From assembly GCA_905220665.1 (NCBI GenBank), contig CAJNAR010000150.1:248001-312000 (forward strand): a stretch of DNA of 64,000 bases, written 5' to 3'. Below the pieces are notes generated by a model. That model had not been told where the DNA came from, made no database searches, and worked only from the letters and a program-made list of their open reading frames with translations. Below, one piece after another: positions 43,858-55,382 of the stretch; within the stretch, counting starts at the first letter, position 1; each line of letters begins with the position of its first letter. The DNA is from Albugo candida. Its lineage: Eukaryota > Oomycota > Peronosporomycetes > Albuginales > Albuginaceae. Made by a program: the position numbers and the translations under genes.

Positions 43858-44493
43858 ATGATTCTTTCCAACGCGACTAAGAAATGGTTTACGAGCGAAA
43901 TGGTGTCTTTACTCGGGTTTTCAGAAGTTGGCGACATTGTCGAGCATATTGTTAGTAGTATACATACGAAAGATGAACTCGATTTGTATCTCTCGGACCT
44001 CTGCGGCGTTCCAATCGCCCGAATAGATCATATAAGCAAGCGGTTATTCTCGATAAGTGATTTGTCTCAACATGCTCATTCGAAGGAACCGCTTGTACCA
44101 CCGCCATTAGTTGCGAATAATCGTCTCAAAGGATCGATAAAGACATCGAAAAAACGCGTTTCCAACAGAATTCACAGTCACAAAATCAATTGTTTGCGGT
44201 GCGGTAAAATCGAATCAAATGGCGGTCAAAGATGCGTCTATTGTGATGCAGAACTCGTGTACGAAAAACTTGACGCTGATACGATAAAAAGTATTGTGAG
44301 CAAATTGCCGGAAGCGCCACACAAATTTGAGTCGCAAGGATATAAACAAATTTCGCCGCCCGCGCAAGAAAGTCTGTGTGCTGAAATTGCTTCTGCACTG
44401 GAAAAAAAACTCAAGAAAGAAAGAATGCAATTTAGTACCCGATCCGATATGAATAGTCTCATCGTAACATCCGATGCACTATCGGATATCTGA
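43858..44493 (+). CDS. Short TRIP4/ASC-1-type zinc-finger protein
   Basis: A 211 aa single-exon protein. The first about 60 residues match the layout of the TRIP4 N-terminus, a small helical region with DIVEHIVSSIHTKDELDLYLSDLCG. At about 105-125 it has a C2HC5-type zinc finger with CLRCGKIESNGGQRCVYC. In human TRIP4, part of the ASC-1 complex that acts in transcription and ribosome quality control, this finger is followed by a long region and an ASCH domain. Here the frame stops soon after (DALSDI), and no ASCH domain was found downstream. It may therefore be a naturally short form or a gene with a lost 3' part. I chose ATG 43858; an upstream open stretch overlaps the MFS gene on the other strand. 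Confidence 0.7.
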   Translation: MILSNATKKWFTSEMVSLLGFSEVGDIVEHIVSSIHTKDELDLYLSDLCGVPIARIDHISKRLFSISDLSQHAHSKEPLVPPPLVANNRLKGSIKTSKKRVSNRIHSHKINCLRCGKIESNGGQRCVYCDAELVYEKLDADTIKSIVSKLPEAPHKFESQGYKQISPPAQESLCAEIASALEKKLKKERMQFSTRSDMNSLIVTSDALSDI

Positions 44494-47400
44494 TAACGCG
44501 TTGGCCAAGAGTTCCCATCAGACCTCGACCATTTGGTTTTATGGCAATGATATCATACCAGGGCTCGGCTAATAAGGTCTTGCGGCTATTGTTGACAACT
44601 ATGGATGGATTTATTTGCCAAAGTATTGAGATCGAGTGTTTGTTTTTATAGACGTCGATGTTCCAATGAGCATTTGTATGCTGGCGGTGTTAGTACTAAT
44701 AGCTCTTCCTGAGCGATTGAAGGAGTAATATCTGTTCCAACTATTGCATCTTTATATTATTATCAGTGTTTGCCTACTCCCTGTCAGATATACCGAGATG
44801 AACTCACCTGATATATCGGATTACAGCCAAAGAATAGTATTATCGGCATTTATCTAATTCATTCGCTCATATCCATATGCTGCGTCCATCTCCGTGCTCA
44901 TGATTCTGAGCGCTCCGTACCTGGACTTTACGACAACTCATACTTCTCGGTCGTAAACACGGTGCTACCTTGAATATGATAGTCTTGTCGTCAGACTGAA
45001 ACTTACGACAACTTCGACGTCATTCAAGATCACTCAAATGTTATTCTGCCTGCGTTACCTCTTGATACGTGATCCTAACACTTTGGGTGACCCATCGTCG
45101 GTAACAGTGCTGAGTTATTGTGCAAGATGCTTTTTGAGATGCGGTCTCAGTTATTTCTCAATTTTTGGAAGAAGCCTTGAAGGCATTAAGAAAGCCAAAG
45201 ATGCTCTGTGTGCTAACAAATTATCGATACTGCTCTTATCATAGCACTATTGAAGATTCAGAATTAGCATTGTCCCAAGCGCCTTGATATCTGTCAATTC
45301 TGCTCATAAAAAACACAAGTTATTGGACGATGGCATTATACTTGCAATTCTTGACGTTCTTCTCCACTTTTGCAAAACACGTCGATTGTGCTATGCCTCG
45401 TGCGGGAACAACAGTCTTTGGACTCGGCTGATTGTCACACGTACAATCACGCTGTTTAAAAGTTTAACAGCAGGGTACAGATGTGCTTTTATGCATTCTG
45501 GGGATCTTGAGCATTGCTTGAAAAAAAACAGAATCAGCTTAACGTGAACAAGTCAAAATCATGACTGAGACTTCGTGGCCAAATACTACTATCTCAAAGA
45601 CATGTGTACCTCCCCTGGTAAAGGTATTCTTATCAATGGGCCGCAAAGTACTTTATGTCCCTATTAGATCGTATCCGAAAATATTCTGCTACAAAAATGC
45701 ACCATTGATACCTATAGTCGAGCTGCCGATGCGGGATCCAGCTGGTTTCATGAGACAAAGCACGTGATCCTCTCACTGTCGCATCAACATTTTTATAATT
45801 GTGATGGAATTACAGATATTTTTTTGCGGAGAAAGCTGTACAAACTGAAAACGGGATGACCTGGGAAAAAGAACTTCTCTGTTAACAAGAATGTTCGCTA
45901 TAGCATCGATTCGAAGTGACGGCATTCGACGCTCAGATACGTTGGAATCGTCGCTGGTTATAAGTATGTCTTAGAGGCACAGATGATCTATTTCAGCGGA
46001 TAAAAGCTCACAACGCATAGCACGCGTCGCATTCGGTATTGATGAAGTTTAGCTGCTCCTATACACTCACTGGTGTCCAAGGGCAGCCTTTCAGATAGTG
46101 CACTGACGTCCGCTGCCCGGACGCTCCAGTTGGCTAAGGAGCTAATTTGCATGCATTTTCTTGCGAACCAGCACATGCACATAGCTATGCGAGTTGAATA
46201 ATGCGAAGTAGGACATCTTTATTGTCCTTATGCAAGCCAAATACCGCAAAGTGTTGGTGTGATTGATAGTGTCAAAGAATAGTGACGAAGGTACATTTTT
46301 GATTCGAAATACATTTTGCAGAATGACGTGTTGCATTCAAGTCACGGCGTGTGCGTACATTCACACTTATTTCGTCAGGTTTCTTTGCAACTCGGTGGCA
46401 CTTTATGCTTGTTGATTATTCGTGATCGTCTTCCGGCTCGAACATATGGATACAAAAGCGTAGCAGTCCACGCCTGATAGTAGGCTTCTTATTTAGAAAA
46501 TATCACTTGTATACCAGCCCTCTGGACGCCATTCTCACGCCTCTATGGGTCCCACCTCTTACTTTAGCCGGACGATTCGAATGCTTCGTACAGTGTTGAT
46601 AGCACATACCTGATGAAAATCAGTCTCGCGCTTTCGTGGCCGCGTGCCTGTATAATTAGCTCCGATAGCGTACAGAGACTTTGCGAAGTAGTGCGAAACC
46701 ACTTAACATTGCATCAGCACCCTTTGTTGGCCACCAAAACGCTTGAAGAGATGGTTTATTGTACACAATTAAATACTTTTGGAAATTTTGGAATCCATCG
46801 ACCCAATCGAGATAATGAATTGCAGTGTCATTGTACAGTCAATATATGTCGTAGTGTTCCGAGGATATGGCGCTCTTTATAGTCGAGGCTTTTGCAGCCC
46901 AGCAAAGACACAATGATGCGACAAATACCCCTTCTGTGAGGACGACACCGGAAAGACAAATCGACATTTGACAAGCTATCTTGAATCTCGTTCTAATGTT
47001 TATATTTGCTGTTGACAGTTTTGTCTGGGCTGCACATTGTGACAGTGCACACCAATCTTTTTACCTTGGCACAGGCCGTAGTCCGAATATGAATATGGGG
47101 GCTGTCTTTTTGGTAACAAACAACTTACATTGTCAAACGCTGTTAAGTTATGCAGAAAGAGAGGCATCTCCGTGTATTTATCCTGAAGGTGATTTCGACA
47201 CAAACACACGTACAGGGACGTCTGAAGCACATCATTTCGGCATTCCTGCTCTGCGCGTTCAATAGCTCAAACTTAGCTATGACAGCTCAGCCGGCTTCCG
47301 CAACATTATATCTGATACGATAAATGAGACTCAATTTCGTTTAGAGTGTTTTGGTTCATCAAAGTAGGTTGATTTTGCTTGACGTTTTTCATAATATGGG

Positions 47401-47834
47401 TTCTGTGAGATGTGCGGAATCATTTCACTCTTAAAATTTCGTTCGTGATTTCTCATTTCGTCAATATCGTCGACCCCTACTCATCCGGGAGTCACCCACA
47501 CGTTACTGCAACTCGTACTGGCATGAGTGAACTTATGGTGAAGTCGCTCAGCTGACATCCTGCCAGAATGAGCCGCTGACATATCAACTTTTTTCCTTCT
47601 AGTAAAGTGGCGTCCAATCCACTTGAACCGCGGTTGATAGATTTATATTACTAGAATTAGACTAATTGATCTCCCTTCGTGGCAAAGTTTCGACAGTGAT
47701 AAACTCCACTTATGCATTGGACCGCAGTCAAGTAGCCAATCGAACTTAACATTTGGACTGCGCGTAATGTTCGGTTCGACACATCAAACGACGCGAATCT
47801 CTTCTGTCCGATCTTTTAGATCGCGTCTTTTACA
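44494..47834. other. 3.3 kb region without a supported gene
   Basis: Both strands hold only short ORFs with no recognisable domain and no splice-linked continuation that I could find. There is no terminal repeat, transposase motif or tRNA pattern. One short ORF at 46996-47265 (89 aa, hydrophobic start) could be a secreted peptide, but support is weak. It may be degenerate sequence or an insertion of decayed material, since elsewhere in the window genes are packed closely. Confidence 0.5.
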
Positions 47835-50629
47835 ATGGAATATATCTGGAGCCAAATGCATAATCTCCTTGCTACTTCGAAAGAAAGCGAGAAAGAGCTG
47901 CTTGAAAGACGTGAGTATGAACATCACTCGGAACTGATGGCCAAAAGTCAGCGCAATATCATCTTGGAAGACTTGGAAAATTCGGTTTTATCTCTTGAAC
48001 GCTTCGTTTCGAGACTAAAATCGCCACACAAACCTTCGGGACATGACTCTACACCCGCTATGATGGAAAGCGTCGACGAGAAACAGAGCTTTCTGAATGA
48101 TAACTGTAAACTTGTGTCGGCGCTGTGCACAAATATTGATCGTTGTGTATCCCACGGGCTCCGGCCAATACATTCAAAAGATGATCCGAGTACTGTTCAA
48201 TTCTTTGGGCTTCTGAAATGGACATACACCCGAGTGGAAGCTCTTCGTCAACGTCAACTCGCTTATGAGATGCAAGCCGCATCCACATCGATGAAATATA
48301 AGTCGAACGCTTCGAATGTGTGTGAGGTCGTGACGCAAAGTATGGAAAACAAACAACCAAGACACATTCGAGGCTTCTTTGCAGCTATTCGCACGGCATC
48401 TAGTCTTTCCAATGTGCAATCGGATGAGGGTAAAACACGTGCGTTCATACGTCAAGCTCTCAATATGCATTTGCTGAAGGATTGCATGGAACTTGTGCTT
48501 GCTGATAACAATTTGGATCTCCTTGAATCGTATTACACCACTTCAGCACTGTTTCGACAGAGAGTAAGTTGGTTTACCGCACCGATTTCCTTCAAATAAA
48601 TTTTCACTGATAGAATGAGATCAAGATGTTCCGAAGCCTCCTCTCGAGTTTGGAGAAGCATTTTTTCACATTCATGGTGGATGATCCACGACTTGATCTA
48701 CCGCCAGATATTCTACCCTTTTCTAAGCCGTTGCCTCGCCCCCAAAGCAAGAAAATCCAAAGAAAAGGGCCGGCGCTGATTGAACCGGAAGATATGATCT
48801 CTGGGAATATTTGTCTCTGCGAGGAAGATACTGTGACCGCGCTTTTGACGGAAAAATTAATGTCATATCACGAGCTTTATGCGTCATTTGGAACGCAAAA
48901 AGGAGGAAATGTGCTGGCCAAAGTTTTGCAAAATGCGCAACAATCACAAAAAATCAGTGATGCGAGTACAGCTGTCCTTCGATTTTTTGAGCTTGGATAT
49001 CCAGAATACCAAGTTTTTGGTACAGAGCTTGTAGATGTTGTGTGCAATCCATTCTTGAGTAGTATGGCACGCTTTGATACATCCATGGGCATTCCTGACG
49101 TTTTAGAAACGTGTTTCAGCTATCTGTATGAGCAGGTCGATACACCGGGTCTATTCCAGATTCACCTTGCTGCAGATCATGTAATGGAGCTGAGAGATAC
49201 TATCGAGGAAATCGGCGCTTATCACAACAAAATGATTGTCGATGTCCATGAAGCAACAGCCATTCTCTACCAGTATCTGTGGGAAATTCCCGAGGCACTT
49301 TTTACCGAAGAGCGGAACGAGAACTTCTTAGCTTGCGTTCGTACAAATGATCCAGCTAGCGATCCACTCAAATATGAAGAGCAAGTCCAGCTGCTCCAAG
49401 TTCTCGTCAACGATCTCCCATGGTATGTCAAGCCCTTGCTTGAAAGACTTTGCAATTTGATCGCACTGGCGCTAAAGCCTCAGCACGCACAGAAGAATGG
49501 GCTAACACCGTACGCGGTAGCCCATGCATTTGCGCCTATTTTATTTCGCGGACGCCAGCAAGATTCCTTTTGGGAGTATGAAGATGCCAACTCTCGGAGA
49601 TACGCAATCGGCCACCAGATTCCTGTCAGCGTTCGTGCGCGTCTTCTCGATTTGGATGATCTAGATGATCACAGATCAATTGATCAAATAGCCATGCAGA
49701 CTCGCATGATTCGGCAAATCAAGCAGAATGCTGAAGATGGTGCAACAGTGCTCAGAATATTGTTCCAAGAAGAAACTTCAATCTTGCAGGAATTCCGAGG
49801 AGAGTTACGAGTGAAGAGAAAATTGTTGCAGAAAAAAGTATCTACCATAGAACGTGTTAGATTCCAGCTGGAAGAAGAAATTGACGTTGGCAAGGAGGAG
49901 CATGCGAAACTCGTGAGAGAACTTTGGGAGCGTTTGTTGCGTAGGAATGGAGAAGAAGAGGAGTTTCATTGTATCGAAACACTTTTAGCATCGTCTCGAT
50001 GGCAGCAGAGTGGCTTTCATACAAACAATCCGCTTGGAGGATTTCGTGGCGGTGGGTTACTGGGCTTGAAATGTCTCAATTACTTCATCGAGACGTACTC
50101 CGACAAAGCAAGAGAGATGATGGAGCGAAATGCCGCGCCTGGAGGAAACCGCTATCCTTTCCCTGTCGCCAGTATCAATGTGTTGCGTATGATGATGAAG
50201 CTTTTGATGCTTGATGAGGCTCCAGATGTTTGCGGGAAGCTCGTGATGCATCATATTGATGATCCAAATGAACTTTCCCGTGTACAAATCAAGCCTTCCC
50301 CACCAATAATAAAACTTCGTGTAGCGGAAAGAGTTAGTCGAACCCCGATTTGGCGTGTTTTGGATGATCCTAATGCGCTACCAAAACTTTACTCCATGGC
50401 ATTCATGTTATTGGATCTTCAGTGGGTCTCTTCTGGTGCAACTCAAATGGGTTTTCAGCCTGTTTTGGACGCCACAAGACGCCAGATGGGATGGCTTCTA
50501 GAGCAAGGTCCTCAAAGCGTCGAAGAAATGTGGACGACATGGATTGGAATTCGTGGAGCACAAGCTTCAGAGAACACAGTAGTCAATCCTTCCAACCGGA
50601 ATGGCAACACTGGTGAATGCATCGTCTAA
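47835..50629 (+). CDS. RUN-RhoGAP-ELMO domain fusion protein
   Basis: Exons 47835-48563 and 48614-50629 join in phase to 914 aa. Residues about 90-250 form a RUN domain (LVSALCTNIDRCVSHGL, FFGLLKWTYTRVEAL, AFIRQALNMHLLKDCMELVL), which binds Rab/Rap-type GTPases. Residues about 390-580 form a RhoGAP domain (GIPDVLETCFSYLYEQV, DVHEATAILYQYLWEIPEALF, PYAVAHAFAPILF). The arginine finger in the usual GIFRVSG is replaced: GLFQIH, with Gln425. A coiled coil follows, then an ELMO domain at about 690-850 (RWQQSGFHTNNPLGGFRGGGLLGLKCLNYF, with Arg721 at the position of the catalytic Arg of ELMOD-type Arf/Arl GAPs). It probably links two small-GTPase systems at membranes; this is inferred from the domains. 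Confidence 0.82.
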
Positions 50630-50640
50630 AGGTCACTAAT

Positions 50641-51535
50641 TTAAAAATCGATTCTCTTCTCACACTTCTTATTCTGAGTCATCTCATTCATGTGATAAGC
50701 ATTGTTCCACCAAAGATCTTGAGACAGCGTGGGGTCGAACATGTAAATGGAATCCCCAGCTTTCGTGATCCATCTCACGCGCCTTCTACCTGCAAATTTG
50801 CCACCATTGCGAGTCTTCCAGAAAAATGTGAGTGAATAAAGATTACATTTGGTCGGGATATGCATTTTGGCGTATGCGTTGGCGCCTTCGAAATTACCGG
50901 GAGCGATCGGGTAGTCGGACCATTCGAATTTGGTCAGTGACACGTTGATATCGTATTCGCCGATTAGATGATTGCATGTGTTGAGAAAAACAATTGGTCG
51001 ATGCGATTGCGATGTTCCTTTTTTCCAGCTTTTATAGTGGATATCAGCCTTGTAGTGATGCATCATTGAGAACCAAGGATAAACGCTAGCTTTCTCTCCT
51101 CTTTCCCAGCATTGCGTCCCGGCATAATCGACTGAATAAATACTTTCATAGGGATACGAGCTTTTAGGATCTAGGTCGATATTTCTACATATAATCCATC
51201 ACTCTGTGCATTCGGTATCGAAGTGTGACGCACCTATACTGTAAAGTTTTGATATCAGCCGTGCACTTCAATGTTGCACGCGTATACGTTCGCAGTAGTA
51301 AAGTTACGAGTTTATTTTCGGAAATGCGCTTGAGGTAATTATACGACGATTTGCTCCGGAAGACTATAAATAGTGTGCAGTGAAGTTGATCTGCATCCTG
51401 TTCTCTATCGAATTGAAAGAAAACTTTTACAAGCCCATTCTTGTTTCTCAGCTCGAATTCTGGCTGTCTGAATATCGGTAAGCAACGGTGCAGCCACTGC
51501 AGCTCCGCATTTGAACATTCTTTCGTTACGCACAT
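50641..51535 (-). CDS. Hypothetical protein, two exons
   Basis: Exons 51234-51535 and 50641-51184, joined over a 49 bp intron with GTGCGT donor and TGTAG acceptor, give 281 aa in phase. The frame is long and continuous, with coding-like composition, and the gene is convergent with the RUN-RhoGAP-ELMO gene (11 bp between stop codons), which supports it. No known domain was recognised. The protein has several Trp, Tyr and Cys residues and a basic segment (FWKTRNGGKFAGRRRVRW). No clear signal peptide or membrane helix is visible at the chosen start. A further 5' exon cannot be excluded: a good acceptor and an open stretch lie upstream near 51580-51610. Confidence 0.5.
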
Positions 51536-52439
51536 CTTCAAACAGTGCACGACTTCTTCAAGTATTCATAGACTTCTCTTAGCAAATGTTTGCATCGTTC
51601 CTGAAAAAAGCGAAAACATTCTATAGTGAATGACAACCCGAATCGCTTGACAAGTCATTGATCCGAATCGGTACTTATAGATGCAGCATGAGCAGGAGCA
51701 CCCAACTTTTTAGACAAATTCGCAATCAAGTCAGTATACCATATGAGTCAGCACACTAATTTACAAAAGCAAAAGGTAAATAATTTGGAATTAGTTAGCG
51801 ACTGCTCACAAATACCTTGCTTGTAGGACCCAAAAAAACCGAAAATCCAAATTCGCGTTATCATTTCGCAGGGCATTGCTAGGGGCTCATTTAATATTTC
51901 CGTTCGATAATTCCTAATCCGCTTTAGAATCGCGGAATATGTGCTGTGTTTTTATGTGGTTTTGTTAGACGCTTTGATAGGCATGATCAAAAGCGAACGC
52001 TGTACGAATGATTCAGGAATTGACTTTAGGTCGCATCGTTATGATGATTGAGCAATGCAGTTATGATAAGGATCATGAAAAAGACAGAAGTTAAACGCAG
52101 ACAATTTATGTATGAGTACGCTGACCACTTAGAAGTTAGTTTATCATTGAGTTTCATGCCTGCTCCCAATTCGTTTGAATAAAGATCATTGCGTACGCAG
52201 CATTGTTATTAGTGCTCCCGTTTTAATAATCGATGCAGAGCACAACTTACAAGCATTCTTGGCACAGGATCAGTGAAATTGATGTGTTGAAGCTACTTCT
52301 GCTGCACACAACAGTAATTGCGAGGATTGCGCCACACAGTCTAGTGTCCTCAGGATGAGCTACAAAAAAAAGTCGTACGATCGGCGAAAAAAAAACGAAA
52401 CAAATTTCAATTTTTTTAACTGTTCCAAACACCTTCTGT
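51536..52439. other. Intergenic region, about 900 bp
   Basis: AT-rich, with no supported gene on either strand. Confidence 0.4.
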
Positions 52440-53273
52440 TTACTTTTTCTTTCGATCAGACACAATGATGGTGCGCTCATCAACATCAAACATATCCGGC
52501 AATACCTGCATGAGTTCGACTTGACATTCTCCTTGCAGTTGTATCTGTTGGACTCCAGAATCGCTCTTGATGATAGAAGCACTACAAGCAAATCGTTTTC
52601 CTAACTTTTTTGCGGCTTCCTTTATTGTCATTGGGTCTTCCAAATACTCTTCCAGTCCGCAAATTATAGTAACGTGCTTTCTGCCCTTACGAGAGCTTGT
52701 TGAAATGGTTATTGTTGATTTGGTTTGCTCACTTTTGCGGATAATTTTCTTTCTCGATTTCACTATTTTTGATGTTCCACTGATTTCCAGACTAATGTCT
52801 TTCACACCATCCGCAATTTGACGTTCTGCTTCCATCAAATCCTTCACAGTGCGACCATATTTCTGAAGATATAGCGTCGGGACCTCTGCAGCCAACCAAG
52901 CTTTACATTCGTCAAAACAAGGCCCATATTCACAGTACTCTGCAGGAAGCGAGTCTACTGGGCAATAAACAACTCGTCGAAGCTGATGAAGATCCTCTGT
53001 TTCTTCTACATTTTCCAGCGTATTGTCATCTTCTTCAATGGGGCTCATTGGTTCTTCGTCATTCGAATCATTGGATTCATCATTGGAATCGCCAGGCTCT
53101 GGACCATATTTCCGTACCAATGCGTTAAATAGTTGATTTTCTTTCCCTTTATACTTTGATAAAACTACATCCACTTCTCTAATCTTCTCCGCATTGTATT
53201 TTTCGTAAAACGCAGTCAATCGTTCACGATTCCAAGAACTGATCTTGTCGTCCATTACGATATGTCGAGTCAT
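52440..53273 (-). CDS. DENR: Density-regulated protein (DENR) with N-terminal extension
   Basis: A 277 aa single-exon protein. DENR with MCTS1 re-initiates translation and recycles 40S subunits. The C-terminal SUI1/eIF1-like domain is clear (HVTIICGLEEYL, EDPMTIKEAAKKLGKRFACSAS, IQLQGECQVELMQVLPDMF). The central YCPVDSLPAEYCEYGPCFDECKAWL is the DENR zinc-binding block with four Cys. The first about 65 residues add a helical motif (FYEKYNAEKIREVDVVLSKYKGKENQLFNALVRKYG), not part of human DENR; it resembles short motifs found in various protist proteins. An acidic linker with DSNDESNDSNDEE follows. The start ATG 53273 is the first Met of the frame. Confidence 0.9.
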   Translation of the reverse strand: MTRHIVMDDKISSWNRERLTAFYEKYNAEKIREVDVVLSKYKGKENQLFNALVRKYGPEPGDSNDESNDSNDEEPMSPIEEDDNTLENVEETEDLHQLRRVVYCPVDSLPAEYCEYGPCFDECKAWLAAEVPTLYLQKYGRTVKDLMEAERQIADGVKDISLEISGTSKIVKSRKKIIRKSEQTKSTITISTSSRKGRKHVTIICGLEEYLEDPMTIKEAAKKLGKRFACSASIIKSDSGVQQIQLQGECQVELMQVLPDMFDVDERTIIVSDRKKK

Positions 53274-53426
53274 TTCAGTTAAGTTTCATGTGTATGTGTT
53301 AAGAGACAGCCGCATTTTTCGTGCATTAGAAAGCGCAATTCACGTAGACTGATCAAACAAAATATGCAAGTGTAGCTTTTTGATGTTTAAAAAGAAATCT
53401 AAACCGCTTAATTAAGCTTAGGCCTC

Positions 53427-54098
53427 TTAGACTGTCCATTTGTGTATTAACGCCGTCTCAACCTTGTGGAGTACGCTAGAAAGATACATTTTCAACTCCT
53501 TCAGCTCAGACAGGGTACAAGTTTCCAACTTGGTATGATCATCATCAACAATCTGAAGCTGATTGCGTAGCTCGATTCTCATCAAACGAAAGTTGGTAAT
53601 GTGCTTCGTCTGGCGCAAAAGCATCGGCTCCAGCAGCTTTTCCTCTGATTGCGCCGATGTTTGTACGCCCTTCTCCCACGTCATTTCACGTACTTTGCAC
53701 TCGACAACGTCATTCGGTTGTCTGTAGAGCTTTACGAGATATCGAAGTCTTTCTGGAAAGGATTTGATCCTGTTCGATGAAACGTCGGCGAACGCGACTT
53801 TACGCAATGATGGCTCATTAACGAGAGTATACTTTTTCAAGTTCGTTCCCATCATGGATCGCATGCAATCTAAGCGATCGTGTTGCAACGCCAGGGTTGA
53901 TGAAGGCGAACCATTCGCCACCTCCTGACATGTCTGTTTCGCGGTTTGTGTGCACTCGAGCAGACTAAGTATCAGCTGGTTTATCTTCGCACTATCACTG
54001 AGATGATTATGATAAGTAAGATTACATTCGTTTTTATATGCCTCATTTGCATCTGAATATGCATTTTCATCCACAAGAAACCATTCTTCAGCCATCAT
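53427..54098 (-). CDS. Hypothetical helical protein
   Basis: A 223 aa single-exon protein starting MMAEEWFLVDENAYSDANEA. No domain was recognised. It is predicted to be mainly helical, with a C-terminal coiled-coil-like end (LSELKELKMYLSSVLHKVETAL). It contains no signal peptide or membrane segment. The length, regular frame and position next to DENR on the same strand support a real gene. The function is unknown. Confidence 0.6.
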   Translation of the reverse strand: MMAEEWFLVDENAYSDANEAYKNECNLTYHNHLSDSAKINQLILSLLECTQTAKQTCQEVANGSPSSTLALQHDRLDCMRSMMGTNLKKYTLVNEPSLRKVAFADVSSNRIKSFPERLRYLVKLYRQPNDVVECKVREMTWEKGVQTSAQSEEKLLEPMLLRQTKHITNFRLMRIELRNQLQIVDDDHTKLETCTLSELKELKMYLSSVLHKVETALIHKWTV

Positions 54099-55382
54099 TA
54101 TTGACCACGATTCCAGAATGAGTTCTTCTTCCTGTGTCTACTATACCGTTGCATACGTCTATGGTATAGGCAATATTACTAGCGCATGTACAGCGCACGC
54201 AAAACAGACTGTTTTGAATTACAATCTGCAATGTCGAGCATCGAGCATCTGCTCCACGTTTATGTACAGTAAAACACATGTCTAGACGAACGGATTCTTG
54301 GTTAAACGTACTGAATAGTTATGTAGGCAACGAATGGAACCGGTACCATCTATCCGCGGATGGTGCATCAGCTATTTGCAGCATCTACTCGGCCAAGTTA
54401 TCAAAACCGAAGAGGCTGATTTTTTAATTTCTTCTAATTTTCCGAATAAATTACATGATATGTCTCAATTCATATTACCTCGACCCGATAGTCAACTAGA
54501 CTGTTCGTATTACATTACGTTCCCGTGAAGTGTGCAGTTGTAAGCTGATTTGCATCAGATTCCGGTCTTCGGTTGTAGAGCTTTATTGGTCTGGAAAAAG
54601 TGCGGATGATGTCGAATGACCCAACCGTTTCGATATGCTGTCTTTTATTCATTGGAAAGAGATGGCTGTAGACCACCTTTTGTAGCCGCAATTTCAGCGA
54701 TGATCGCGTGCAGACATTTGAGCTCATTCGACCATTTGAGTGTATTTTCTACTCAAATTTTCAGCTTGATTTTGATTTAAGCTCAGTTTTGGCTAAGATT
54801 CCTTTCTTGTCTCAAAGACATAGTTATACACATACTTGCTTTACTCGAATCTCGTACTTAACCGGCTTTCTTGCTTCGCTTTTGTCCTTACACACTCTAA
54901 TCGACAAAGAATTGTTGCTTGTATTTTTATCAAAGTTCTATAAAGATGAAAATTTTACCTACGTCCGACATCAGCACGGCTATAATACCAGGAAAGCTGT
55001 GTTGGTATAGCAGATTAGGGACGTATATTTGTAGGCAGCCAAAAAAAATCCATCAGGTTTAGCATAGCGAACGTCATCTACTCGATGCGTAATCAATGCA
55101 GCGGACGTTTGAAAGCGAATGTGAGGTTTTATAAGGAAATAGAGTTTATCTGCTTTCATACTAAAAGTGGTAACAAGTGGATTACAAGGCTACCAGGCAA
55201 AAAAATTACTTCTGTGAATTACGACGTATACAAATAAGTTCAGCTTAATAGTTTCTGCAGGTTGTTGAGATGAGATCGTAAAAAACGCTACTTCTCGGAT
55301 CGAATTAGAACCAACATCTCTAAATAGCGATTACGAAGACGAGCGCGATTTATAGCCTGTGTGAAGGCCACCTGATCAATTC
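54099..55382. other. Intergenic region, 1.3 kb
   Basis: Short ORFs on both strands have no motif or splice partner. It lies between a minus-strand gene start and the plus-strand PP2C start, so it should include both promoters. Confidence 0.4.

Noticed and set aside
46996..47265. Possible small secreted protein (MFIFAVDSFVWAAHC start)
   Set aside because: The hydrophobic stretch is short, no homologue or second exon is apparent, and the region shows no other coding sign.
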